This document shows, piece after piece, positions 45,649 to 57,664 of a stretch of 64,000 bases of DNA. Where the stretch lies: assembly GCF_025698545.1 (NCBI RefSeq), contig NC_068565.1, forward strand, positions 2,418,001-2,482,000, read 5' to 3'. Source of the stretch: Gossypium raimondii. Taxonomy: Eukaryota > Streptophyta > Magnoliopsida > Malvales > Malvaceae. Below the pieces are notes generated by a model. The model was not told the DNA's origin. It saw only the letters and a program-made list of their open reading frames with translations, and did no database searches. Both the position numbers and the translations under genes were made by a program. Every line of letters begins with the position of its first letter. The first letter of the stretch is position 1.

Positions 45649-48600
45649 ATGGCTGCCTCAGTTATGGCTTCGTCTTCTTCAGTAAGGCTTAAACCTAATT
45701 TCAATGTCGATAAATCAGGTGGTAGCAGAGGCGTCCCTTCCCTTGCTAGGGTTCCGTCTTCTTTCAAGGTTGAAGCTGGTAGTGGCAAGAAGAAGATCAA
45801 GACCGATAGCCCTTACGGTAATTGCTCACATTTTGTTTTTTGAAAGTAGGTTTTCGATTGGTAAATTTTGATTATAGAATTTGAATTTTTTCATGAACAA
45901 ATTTGCACTGTTATTGATGATTCGTTAGCATTGTGAAATCGCATGATCCGTTTTTTGTTTTGTTCTTTTGTATATTTTAAAAAGTATTTGCCATCATTCC
46001 TTAAATTTTGTTTGTTTTGAAAATTTTACTTATAGTTCGAGTGCGATTCGAAATTTGAAGATTGGCATATTGTTCGAGCTCAATCGAAATTAATTTTTAA
46101 GCTCCGGCTCTACTAACGAGCTAATCAAGCTTGTTTATCATTGTACTCAAAGATCGAATTTGAACTCCATTAGCTTGGTTTGAAGATAAAAATTTTGAAT
46201 AAGCTTAAATTCGGTTTAATCAATAGCTCCATTATTACTAAATTAAATTCAAATTACTTTTTATATTAAATATGAATCACTTTGTGAATATTAGTCTCGT
46301 ATTTACTCTTTTATTTTGTAGAAAAATTATATATTTTGGTATAAAAGAATTCTCGAAATTTAAAAAAAAAGTGTAAAAATATTATATTCTTGTTTTTGTG
46401 AAATGATTTAGTTATAAATTTTAATAATGAATTTTGCAGGAATTAATGGTGGCTTGAACTTAAAGGATGGTGTTGATGCTTCTGGAAGAAGGGCTAAGGT
46501 TGGTACTGCCACGAGGAAATTATTCGATATCAATTTAGTTAGAGAATTTTTTAAAAATTAATTTTAAAAATAAATATTATTATATGGTATTTATCTTTTA
46601 TTTCATATAAAATATTTAAATAAAACAAAAATATATGATTAAAAATAAAATATCAATAATTTAATTTAAAATTAATAAAATTTATTAATAAATTCTTTAT
46701 TAGTTGTTAAATAAAATTATATATTTTATTTTATTTTATTTTATTCATTGTTTTAAAATTTATCTATCCACATGCTCAAGGTGAAATCAGAAAATTTTTT
46801 AAGAGGATGAAATTAAATTTTAATTTTATGAAGGTAAAAATATAATTTTACTATTTTAATAACTCATATTTATATTTTCTTTAAAGAGTTAAATCAAATT
46901 TTTATATTTTTAAGGAGGTAGAATATTATTTTACTTTTACTAATTTAAAATTTTAAAAATTTTAAATAGAAAATTTTTTATTTTAAGGGTCGGGGTAATT
47001 GCCAAGTGCCAACCCGTTAGTTTTGCTCCTGTGCCTAATCCATATAGGTTGCGCGTCAGACAGAAACTTAAATTCAGTTTGATTTTATTATCTACAAATT
47101 CAAATTAAATAATAAAAATATTTTATTATTTATATTAAATGGATAGATATTTAAAATAAAAATTTCTGTTCACGATTCCATCTAACAAACTAATTTCTCA
47201 TGCACAAAACATTATTTGAAATATTTTATTTATTCGTTTGTAACAAACCCAACCTCAGTTGTCCTTTTAATATAATTTATTGAATATCAATTAAAGACAT
47301 GAATTATAGTTACTATTTTTATCATTCTTTTGGGTTTTAAAACAACATTATTAAATAATTTCATGAATAAAGTGTAATTAGTAGATCAATCATTTTGTAC
47401 AGACAATGAAATTTCAGTGTAAATCATCCAAGTCTTAACCTATTTATAAAAATCATAAAAGTGATTCCCTGCATTACACTTAATTCAATGATTACGAATT
47501 ACATATAAATTCAATAATTTGGTGACTTTTCTATAATTAATTAGCATTTATGTATAGCTGTATATTTGTAAAAGAGATTGACAGATTTGAACTCTGAGAA
47601 TTTATGTAGGGAAAGGGTGTCTATCAATTTGTTGACAAATATGGTGCTAATGTCGATGGGTACAGGTATGACAACCTATACTCCCCTTTTATTTCAATCA
47701 TTATATAATTCTGTATTACATTTATTATGCTTTTCACCTCGCATCCCGCTTAAATTTCAATTAAATAATAAAATTGTTTTAATATTTCTCTATTATTTAA
47801 TATATGAAAGATAAAAATTAAGATTCTAGTTTAAATATAGATCAAATTTAAGTTTGACTATGATGTTTTAAATATATACTCAATCTGGATTTAGATGAAT
47901 TGAGCTCGTTTTATTTAATTATAATTTATTTATTTTAAATAATTTCATTATAAGTTTTGATTATATTTATTTTATTTGACACAATGTTTAGAATTACTAT
48001 AGTTCATTTTAACCCATAAATAGGAGGATAATGCACTTTAATATACTTAAATTTACATCTTCTTGTATAGACAATAGTACCCATATCAATTGAATTAAAA
48101 CTCGATTGACATTTAATTATAATCACAAACTCAATTTTTATGGTGTAAATTATACACGCGCATACATGCATACGCGTATATAGATAATACATTAGATAGG
48201 ATGTATATGTACTTGCAAAGTCTTCGATCATGACTCATAAGTGTTAGGTAGAGGGTTGGCCCCCAAAATGATAATTTTGAGTTTAGTCCTTGTAATGGTG
48301 AGATTTCATTTTTAACCCCTAAAAGATTTTCTTGGTTTTGCCCTTGTGAGTTGGTGGCACAAGTTATACCAACCAGGGGCAAAGTTAAAGGGGCAGGGGG
48401 CATGGCCTGCTCCTTGATCCCTCCTAAAAATGAAAATTTGTTGGTTTTGTCCTTTTTAAATTACATATTTTTAAGTTAATTCAATGATAAATATAAAGTT
48501 TGAGCCCTCTAAAATGAAAAGTTTATAGTTTAATCCCTCAAAATTTGTGAAGTTTCATGTAAAAAATGATAAAATTACATTTTAGCTCTCCAAAAAATTT

Positions 48601-48979
48601 ATAATTCAACTTCACCCCTCCAAAAAATTATGGGTTTGCCCCTGATACCAACTCGAGGAAAAAAAATCATTATAAAATAAAATTTTAAATTAAATAAATA
48701 ATATGCAAATGCATGATTATCGTTTTTCCCTGATGATTGAACTGCAGCCCCATATACGACCCCAACGACTGGTCTCCCAGCGGTGATGTTTATACCGGTG
48801 GTACGATTCTTATTAAACTTTTGACCTAATGGGACAACGAACTCAACAATCAGGACAAATAAAGTTATATAAACGATGTTGCAGGGACTACTGGATTGGC
48901 AATATGGGCAGTTACCCTAGCCGGAATTCTTGCCGGAGGAGCTCTTTTGGTTTACAACACAAGTGCTTTGGCACAGTAG
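45649..48979 (+). CDS. PSBR: Photosystem II 10 kDa polypeptide, PsbR
   Basis: A thylakoid subunit on the lumen side of photosystem II that helps assemble the oxygen-evolving complex with PsbP and PsbQ. Exons: 45649-45817, 46440-46498, 47610-47665, 48748-48800, 48885-48979, in frame to 143 residues (Arabidopsis 140). Residues 1-~42 are a Ser-rich plastid transit peptide ([16 protein letters not shown]). The mature part contains [24 protein letters not shown] and SGDVYTGG, then the C-terminal membrane segment ([19 protein letters not shown]) and NTSALAQ. The ATG follows an A-rich leader. Introns 2 and 3 are each about 1.1 kb; intron 3 carries a SINE and a second element. It converges with recA. 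Confidence 0.95.
47965..48110 (-). mobile_element. tRNA-derived SINE, family 1 (copy 3), in psbR intron 3
   Basis: Minus strand TTTTAATTCAATTGATATGG (A-box region), a decayed B box GTAAATTTAAGTAT, the family body AAAGTGCATTATCCTCCTAT and the 3' part TTCTAAACATTGTGTCAAAT. The most diverged copy; antisense to psbR. Confidence 0.65.
48350..48655. mobile_element. Small element with AGGGGCAAA inverted ends in psbR intron 3
   Basis: TACCAACCAGGGGCAAAGTT near 48367 is mirrored by GGGTTTGCCCCTGATACCAA near 48630-48650. The interior has repeated TTTAATCCCTC/AAATTTAT motifs like those at 57090-57310 and 33815-34025. Non-coding. Confidence 0.65.
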
Positions 48980-49331
48980 ATACATATATTTCTATTAGTG
49001 ATACTTGTATTATAGTCTCCAAGATGTAATTATGTTCTAATCAAAATAATTAAGCAACAAGTTGGTTTTGCATGTCTATATGTAGACATGTTGAATGTTT
49101 TGCCTTTGCAAAAATTAATTTGGTAATGTTAATAAGGTTAAACAACATATTAAAACCAAATCAAAAAGTTACTGTCTCGCCAATTCATAATCAGAATACA
49201 CACATACCTTCTTCTGAAAGGCATGAAAACTCTCTGTTTCGGGCCCAATGCACAATGGCGAAACAAAATTCCGAGTACCTCTGCAGTTGATTGCCAAGGC
49301 CTTGTGGTAAAGACCAGTTAGTTCAATCTCA
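48980..49331. other. Convergent spacer between psbR and recA
   Basis: About 350 bp shared by the 3' UTRs of two tail-to-tail genes. A short plus-strand frame (49072-49290) has no recognisable content. Confidence 0.6.
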
Positions 49332-52300
49332 TCATACCTCCTCATAAATATCTTCATCTTGGGGAGGAAATGACAAGCTCTTCACATGAGTTGAGCTCAA
49401 ATGTTCGGTTCCATCCGCAATCATAGACCGAGCTATCTGCATTATACCAATAAAATATATGGTTATTTTGTTAAGAACAGATGAAAGAACTGTGGTTAGT
49501 ATTCAATCAAAAATGCTGATCAAAAGAGAAACACTACAAGATCAACTGGGGCTCGAATCTTAGTACACGTGTTGAACTTGAAAACCAATCTGATTAACTT
49601 GAACCCAAATGCAACCCAATTGGATTTGACCATTAAAACCCAAACCCAAATTGACTCAAACTAAAACAGACGTGAACATGAAATGATCCAAACCTGAAGG
49701 GACTAGAATACAAAATGATCCAAACCTGTATTGGCCCGATGTGAAAACCGAGCTTCAAAACCAAATGACCTTAACTCAAAATTAACCCAAACCTAAAATG
49801 ACACAAACTAAAAAATTGACCCAAATTAGTCCGATCTAGATCAACACAATCCACCCGTTTGACAGGTCTAATCATACATAATGTATTGACATGCATATGG
49901 TATTTGGAGGGTCACATTCTCAAACCTAAATCTAGGTGTGGGTCAGACTCAGGCACCAATACTTCAAGACAATTAGAAAAACAGAGGCGTAGAATAAGGG
50001 GTTATTATATACTGTACTATCTTCTAAGTTTTGGGGGTAGCTTTAGCATGTTCCTCCTCAACTGATCATACAACAAAAGAAAGAACAGTTTAGAGCTTCA
50101 TGCATCATCAGTTGATTAAAGTGGACTAGGTTTCAATTTAATAGCATAATATGAAATATATATGTAGGGTTGAAGTACTGAACCTTCTCGATTTCGTCAC
50201 GTAGAATAGGGTTGTCTCTCAAGTATTGTAGTGCTCTATCTCTGCCTTGCCCCAGCCTTTACAAAAACATAGAAAAACAAGACCATAGTAAGTCTAACTT
50301 CTATATCTCCTGACACATCGAATAACATTTACGATGCTAGTTCAAGCAAAACGAGTCTATGCAAAAATGTGAAATAAATGAATACGAGACACCAACAAGA
50401 GATTATGACTGTGCAGAACACAACGGTTAGTAATCTATGAGCAAAAATGTAGTAATTAGTAACTACACTACTGCCTAAATTAAAAAAGCTAATATCTGTA
50501 TAAGTTACCAAGTCTAATTCTTAATAATCAGTTTTTGAAATTATAAGCAAGAAAACAAATAAAAAGATCTAAATTTGTCTTAAAAGTTTAGGTAGTAAAG
50601 ACAAGCTTGAAAGCAAACCTATGGTCCCCATAGCTGTACCAAGAGCCCTTCTTTGTGACAACATCCATCATTTCAGCACAATCTAAAATGCATCCCTGTA
50701 GGCTTTTTCATTGTCAAAATAAAGAGAAAAAGTTTGAAAAATTTGGATGAATGTAAATATTTGATTGCATTACTTACCAATTTGCTTACTCCCTCTCCGA
50801 ATATGATTTCAAATTCTGCTTGCTTGTATGGCCTTGAGACCTGCAACAACAATCAATTTGGTGACACATTTTCACCAGATATATTAAGTGCTATCAGGTC
50901 ACCCTGGATAAGTTGACCTCTATTCTAATGGTACATTTATGTCAAATCTATAAGATTGAAAAGCATCAGATTTTATCGTTTAAGTTCCTTTCTTTTTCCT
51001 TCTTTTTGGGGAGGATATTTCCATCGAATCTTCCCATTTAATTGGGATGAAAGGACTTTTGATGAGAGTTGGTACCATGAGGCAACATGGGCCAAGCCTA
51101 AGATGCCTGAAAGCATTTCTAATGGTCTTTTGGCATGCATTATCGATTTTAGCTTTAAGACTAACAAGAACAACGAAGTGAAGTACAGATTCCCATTGTC
51201 ATCAAATTTGCTGATATAATTCTTATTTACCTTACTCTTCTGCACTCTTACACGAACACGAAGCCCAATGTCCTCATCACCTTTAACCTACAATAATATG
51301 AATTATGTACTAGTAATGATAATATATTAAGTGATAAAACGGAAAAAACTGTAGTGGAAAATCAAGTAGCTACTGTGCTAATGTGCTTACAGACTTTATC
51401 TTCCCAGTAGAACGTATTTCAAGACGAACTGAGGCAAAGAACTTTAATGCAATTCCTCCACTAGTCACTTCTGGGTTCCCATAATATACTCCAATCTTTC
51501 AAAATCAGAAGCAATACTATCAATTGGTAGAAGGGAAGGGAAAAAAAGAAAAAGAACATTGAAATCATGTTGATCTAATCGAGAAACATAGAGTAAGGGA
51601 TGTGCCTAAAAATAGTTTGAATTGGACACATTAGTGCCCTGTATATTGCAAGTGCAATTGCTTTTACTTCATCTTTCAACAAGAAGACAACTTCAAAGTA
51701 CCTTATATCTTATTTGATTAAGAAAAATTAGAGTACAACCAGCTTTAGAAGCATTTCCTGACATCTTACGTAAAGCCTGACTCATAAGACGTGCTTGCAA
51801 TCCCATTTGCTGCATCCCGATCTCACCCTATGTAATAAAATGCAACAAGAAAGAGCTTAGACATGGCAAAAGCATACAACAAGAAAAAGAAAAGAAAAAG
51901 AGGTGTACAAAAGGGGAAGAGAAGAAAAGAACAGATACGTCAAATACTAATTCTTAAAGTTTATAATGAAAATCACAGTTTAGAATAAAACACCAAAGTG
52001 ACAATTGTTCTTGAGTTCTTTTTAAGATGCTCCATTGTTAGCTAGGTGTTAGCCTCAAATTCGAGTCTGTATTTTCCATTTGTTACATTACTTAATTGGT
52101 ACATATCCTTATGTTCAATCAAGTCATGGATTCATAGAAGAGGCAAAAAATTTTAAAATAAATAAAGACATGTCCTGGTTTAGATACCCTTTCAATTGAA
52201 ACTGATGGACTAAAAGGATTTTGTGGGGACAACTATTGTAGCTTTCTGACTGGAAAGACTCAATAAACCACAGGAATGAAATGTAATTTACTTTCTAGAG

Positions 52301-55300
52301 TAAAGAAGCATACTTCAATCTCTGCCCGTGGAGTGAGAGCTGATACTGAATCAACACAAATTAAATCTACAGCACCAGACCTGCACATACGATCCGCAAC
52401 TGAAACATAACAACTTTATCAGTCTTATTTGTTGAGCTTACAGAAATAGTAAAATTTTCAAAAGCATCACATGTACTGCATCAGTTACGGCCTTCCTCAA
52501 CCGTGACCACTTTCATAACTGCATAAAACGGGACTTGATATATTACTTTCTAATGCCATTTCCCCATTATCCGGCTGGCACACAATCAAATTCTCGACAT
52601 CTACTCCCAATGCTTTTGAATATGCTGGATCAAAAGCATGCTCTGCATCAACAAGCATCGCGTTGCCACCAAGCTTCTGCATAATTAACATAAAAACAAT
52701 GCATGTAGTATTTCACTTCATTGACCTTTTTGTAGCATAATAAATCAGAAACCAAACCGCCTAAGAAAAGGGCAGGAAGCTATCAACCTGCACTTCAGCA
52801 ATGGCATGGAGTGCTAGGGTAGTTTTTCCACTACTTTCTGGTCCATATACCTGCCAAGTGAAACAGCAGATATTATGATGCCACTCAAAGCAGGTTTGGG
52901 TATAATATTGAAATTAAAACATGGAGTCTAATGTCATTAAATACCAAAGCTGGAAAAATTGAGAAGCACAGTGGTATTAAAGGAAACAAATTTAGAACCA
53001 TGATTTACTAAAGCATATGTTCATTGGTTTCCTATGAGAATAGAATGATGTTTATGTCACAGAAATTTTGTTTCCAAAATGTTTTATCATCACGATAATA
53101 TGATTTAATTTTTCAGATATCATAGTCACAATTGAGTCACCAGTTTCTTCCATATCCTATATTAAAGTCCAATCACCAATTGTACCTGGCAGATGAGTCC
53201 AAAACTCTCAAATCTACCACATGATCCATTATTAATTAATGTTGTAGGTCTGTGATGTGAGTAGAAACACAAAGAAATCTAATCATACAAGCATTGGAAG
53301 AAAATACGACTAACTTTAAGGCTACCAAAGTGTGAGGCATACTCATGAAATCATGTGGAATCAAGGGTCACTTGTCAACAAAGGTTGCATCACAGTGGTT
53401 CTCGGCTAGATAGTTAAACTTTTGGTTTCAATGTAATACACTAGCAGAAAACGACTCCTAAAATATTGCAAAACTTTCCTTAGAAATATATTCTTTATTT
53501 TTCAAGTCTCAACTCCTAAAAGCTTTCCACTTATTCTTTTTAAGCTTTTACTCTCTGGACTAATTCCCTAATTTGCACCAGAATTGGCCGTTTTGTTGCT
53601 TCGACCACAATCCTTAATTTCAGATGTCCTAAGCACTGGGCCTTTATGAGAGTAATTAGTCATCTAGCACAGAGGCACATCACTAAACAAAATTCATAAG
53701 GCAAGTGAAAATGAAGGACATGTTTGAATATCAATTTAGGAAAAATGAAAAGTTGCAGCAACATGCTTATGGCCTAAGGGCCTTTGCTTCCATGAAATAA
53801 GGTGAAGATAAGAAACTTGCAGGAGTAATGTCTAAACATAGTTTGTCAGTTATCATTCTATCTATTACTTTCTTAATGAAGATGTGTTAACAATTCTTTC
53901 ACTTCATCTTGTTTATTAAAATTTTCAAATCAAGTAATAACACCGTGAATGACACTTTAGGATCAGCTTTTTGGATACAGAAAGTAGTAGAAGCAAACAT
54001 TCAAAGTATGAGGACAGATTGCTTCCTTTTTCAGTTACAGTGTTTCCAAGCCCTAATTCATAATTTCTACATATTGGCCAATTACAAAGTTACCATTTTT
54101 CCTCTCCACCATCATCAAAAGGAAACTAGCATAGCCAGATAATGTTCATTCAAATAATTATTTTGATTCAAATTCATGGAGAAATGGAATGATGTAGAAG
54201 GAGAAAATCAATACCTCCACAATTCTTCCTTTGGGAAGGCCACCACCTAAGGCTAAATCTAGCGTCAAACAACCACTTGGAAAAGTTTCACTGAAATGGA
54301 TTAAGTTTTACCAAATGAAGTCAGGCTAAACACAATTCCAGTTAAAATTCTATAACTAAATGCCTCATAGAATCTCAACATAATACTTGCCATAGCGAGC
54401 ACAATTTTTTCCAGTCTAAACAAGAAAGGAACAAAACCCGAATTCCACATATCAAAGTAAATCAATAAGAATATCCTTAAATAAAACAAGAATGTTATGG
54501 TAAGTTCGAAAACATACACCAATGCTCCACCAGCACTCCCCAATCTTGTAACACTTCCTTTTCCAAATGAACTATTTATATCATTCATTGCAGCCTCCAA
54601 TGCTTTTTGCTGGAATGAAAAAGAAAGAAAAGGAATCAAGCATATAACATTAAGCATTCAAATAAAACTAATCTCGACTAACATATTCTGACAAAACACA
54701 ACAAAGGGGAAGGCAGTATACCCAAAACCAAATTCATCAAGAACAGGGTAGATGATTACTTTTGTTCTTGCATTTTGCATTGGAAAATTCACTATAAAGC
54801 CAAAGCAGATTGTAGAGAACCAAAATCATAATCGACATAGCAATGAACACATGACTAAAACAAAAATACAAATTCCAATATTAGTGGTAGTAAGTGTCGA
54901 ATGCAGCTATGTTCCAACAAAGATATCCTCTCTTTTTTATTCTTATTTTTCATATATTCAGAGGATTATATCTCAGAAATGGCTAGTATAGGAAAAATGA
55001 AAATCCATTAACATAGTACAAAGTGCTCTATATGAAAGTAAACTATTTTTTACCATCCAAAGTTTTTACTGAAGTTTGAATTTTTAAAAGCAGAAAACCA
55101 ACCAAGTTAGCAAATGAAACAAACCCAAACCGCAGAATTGCAAGCAAGTTTCAAATGGGGCAATTTTTTTCTTGCTAAGCCAAGCAAAAAAAAAAAAAAA
55201 ACCCCACAAAAATGAATAGCTCTAAATGACCAAACTCTTCGAAGTGAGTTTTCAAAGCAATCCCAGAACTATAGCAATGAAAAAAAGGAGGAAAACGGGT

Positions 55301-55513
55301 TACCCGGTCGAGGAAACGGGAATCAGGGTCCGGTGAGAGAGCACCATTAACTTTGGGTTCGAATTCACAGTGAACTTTCCTGGGTGGTTTCTTGGCCGCC
55401 GCTAAGTGGAAGTTGGATGAAGTGAGAAACGGACGTCTTTGGAAATGGGTTGGGAAAGGCAAAGAGTGATGGTGGAGTTTCAGTTCCAAAGAGAAAACTA
55501 AAGAAGAATCCAT
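49332..55513 (-). CDS. RECA1: Plastid-targeted RecA recombinase (RECA1-like)
   Basis: A bacterial-type recombinase for plastid DNA repair and recombination. Exons, 5' to 3': 55513-55304, 54609-54518, 54290-54215, 52850-52788, 52676-52547, 52399-52314, 51827-51702, 51495-51391, 51287-51231, 50840-50778, 50695-50619, 50256-50184, 49436-49332. They join in frame to 420 residues. The first exon is a transit peptide. The core has [10 protein letters not shown], Walker A GPESSGKT (129-136), [21 protein letters not shown] (Walker B) and the DNA-binding-loop region [24 protein letters not shown]-terminal YKQAEFEI and GSWYSY are standard RecA. Closest recalled match is Arabidopsis At1g79050. The tail after IARSM is diverged and ends EEV-TGA; a further spliced exon is possible but not seen. 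Confidence 0.94.
49540..49865. repeat. Degenerate AACCCAAA/AAATGATCCAAACCTG repeat in recA intron
   Basis: A C/A-rich tract in the last recA intron repeats AAATGATCCAAACCTG (about 49681 and 49715) and AACCCAAAC-like words many times, ending in CCACCCGTTTGACAGG. This is a decayed repeat of unknown class. Confidence 0.6.
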
Positions 55514-56324
55514 GCAATTAAAATTTGCTCACAAAGTACAGTTCGAAAGCTTGAAGAAGCTGCAGCTAAGGCGGCTTCTTCTTCTTCTGCTCTTGCTTTC
55601 AAGAACTATTAACTATTTACAGTAATTTTTTCTTTAGTTTTATCTTTCTGCCTCTTCCGCGGTCGAGATTCTCATTTTTTCGACATTATTGGTTGTTAAA
55701 AAAAAAAAAAAAAGTACTTCCGACTTTGCAAGGTTAAAAACTAAAAATTGTAGCTTTTCCTCTTTAAAAGTATTTTTGGTATCTAATTATTTTTCATCTC
55801 TTTAATAATATAATATTTTTTAGATGCTTAATTATAAATGTGTTAAAATTATTAATTAAAATAAAAAATATTCTTTAAAATACTAATTATAAATATTTAA
55901 TGGTTATATTTAAATATTTAAAGTATAATTTATATATTCTAATTAAATTTTATAAATAATTAATATTTATTGCTTAAAATATTTAAAATTTATATTTCAT
56001 ATATTAAAATATTAACAACAAGTTATAATAATTTTTATATTCATACTAAAATATAATAATATTAACTAATTTAAATATTATTTAAATACATATTTGTTAC
56101 TTGATAATAACATGTCTAAAATAGACATTTTATTTCTCAAAAGCACTTTTTGACAGCAATGCTAAACAGTTAAATTTTAAACCAAACTTTTCAAAATCAC
56201 TTTTCCACATCACTTTTCAAAAGCATTGCAAACTAAGCTAAGGTTTTTAATATGCAAGGGCACCAACAGAGCTCAGTGTCTATTAGGTCTCGGTTTCGAG
56301 ATGAGCGCTGGGAAAAAAATATTT
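55514..56324. other. recA promoter side and AT-rich spacer
   Basis: The first ~150 bp presumably include the recA leader (CT-rich GCGGCTTCTTCTTCTTCTGC near 55570). The rest is very AT-rich with no recognised feature. Confidence 0.4.
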
Positions 56325-56810
56325 TGGATAAATTATCTATTAGTCCCTATACTTTGAAAAAGTTATATATTTAGTTCATGCACTTTAATTTAATCACTTT
56401 TAGTCCCAGTCTTTTTGAATTTTAAAATTTTAGTCTTGACATAAACAGGTAGTATGCGTACAATTGTAGATTCAATTCGTCCACGTTCTCCAATTGGATC
56501 ATGCCAAGTCCTTACACTTTTTGAATTTTAGAATTTTAGTCTTGACTCAAATCACACTTGTTAATCAATTACTAGATTTTTAGTAAGCAATATGTGAAAG
56601 CTGACACAGCATGACACATATAAATAATATGTTTACTACATCAGATTTTGAAAACAATAGAACTTAATGAATTAACAGTTATCATTTAGCGAGGACTAAA
56701 ATTGTAAAATTCGAAAAGTAAAAGGACTAAAAAGACCAGATAAAAGTACAAGTATTAAATCCACAACTTTCATAAAATACAGGGACTAGTAACAGAATTT
56801 AACCAATTTT
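56325..56810. mobile_element. MITE with TTAGTCCCT-type inverted ends
   Basis: The left arm (TATTAGTCCCTATACTTTG, ATCACTTTTAGTCCCAGTCT, GAATTTTAAAATTTTAGTC) is mirrored on the right (reverse complement: ACTAGTCCCTGTATTTTATG, TTTTTAGTCCTTTTACTTTT, GAATTTTACAATTTTAGTCC). About 480 bp, no coding capacity. Confidence 0.85.
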
Positions 56811-57089
56811 TTTCCAGAATCTAACCCAATATTGATTTAAAAAGGTTTAATTTCAGTTTTAGTCCCTCTACTATGTTGAAATTTGAATTTATATATTTTA
56901 CTTTAATATGATTTTCACTACGATTATATTGACAACTCATTTAAAATTAGTCTCAATCATCGATAATATTTGAATTTACATATTTTACTTTAATATCATT
57001 TTCTTTTTATGATCGTTCATGTCTATTTTACAAGTATGGTTCAAGAAGATTAATTCTTTTGAGGTTCATGGTTAGTACAAGAGGGCATT

Positions 57090-57310
57090 GATCCCTTAAA
57101 ATGACAAATTTTAATTTTAGTCCTTTGAAAATTTTATAATTATAAATTAATTTAATGGTAAAATACACTTTGATCTCCCAAAGATGAATTTTTTTAAATT
57201 TAATCCTTTTAAAATTGTAAAATAACAAGCATATAAAAGATAAAATTATATTTTGACCCCTTTAAAATTTTATAATTTAATTTTGACCTCTCCAAAAGTA
57301 AACTCCTGAC
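57090..57310. repeat. Decayed element of the AGGGGCAAA family
   Basis: Repeated CCTTTTAAAATT/TTTGACCCCTTTAAAATTT motifs and the ending TCCTGACTTCATCCTTATG resemble 48350-48655. Copies of this type recur across the window. The rest of 56811-57664 is AT-rich and includes the NAC 3' UTR. Confidence 0.5.
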
Positions 57311-57664
57311 TTCATCCTTATGTGGCTATCTCTCCCAATAATCTTATCTCCGAGGTCAGAACTCAAATTTTCTTATTAGGAGTGCAAAACAACTATACCC
57401 AACATTTACTGATAAAATATGAAAATATTTATAAAACTAATCCAATTTTGCACTAATTTAAATTTACCCCCTCTTCCACAACCCTATATTTGATTCAAAT
57501 AAACTTTGATGGTTACAATTTTCTCCTTTAGGACCATCACATATCTTAAATAAAATGTTGAAAGGAAGTGGGGCAAATAATTTATGATACCCCAAATTAG
57601 TATAATGTGTTTTTTTTTTTTACAAACATTTTTTTTTGGTTCTAAAACCCTAATGACAATATAA

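Noticed and set aside
49169-49290. Additional 3' recA exon beyond the EEV stop
   Set aside because: No acceptor plus in-frame continuation resembling a RecA tail could be found; treated as 3' UTR.
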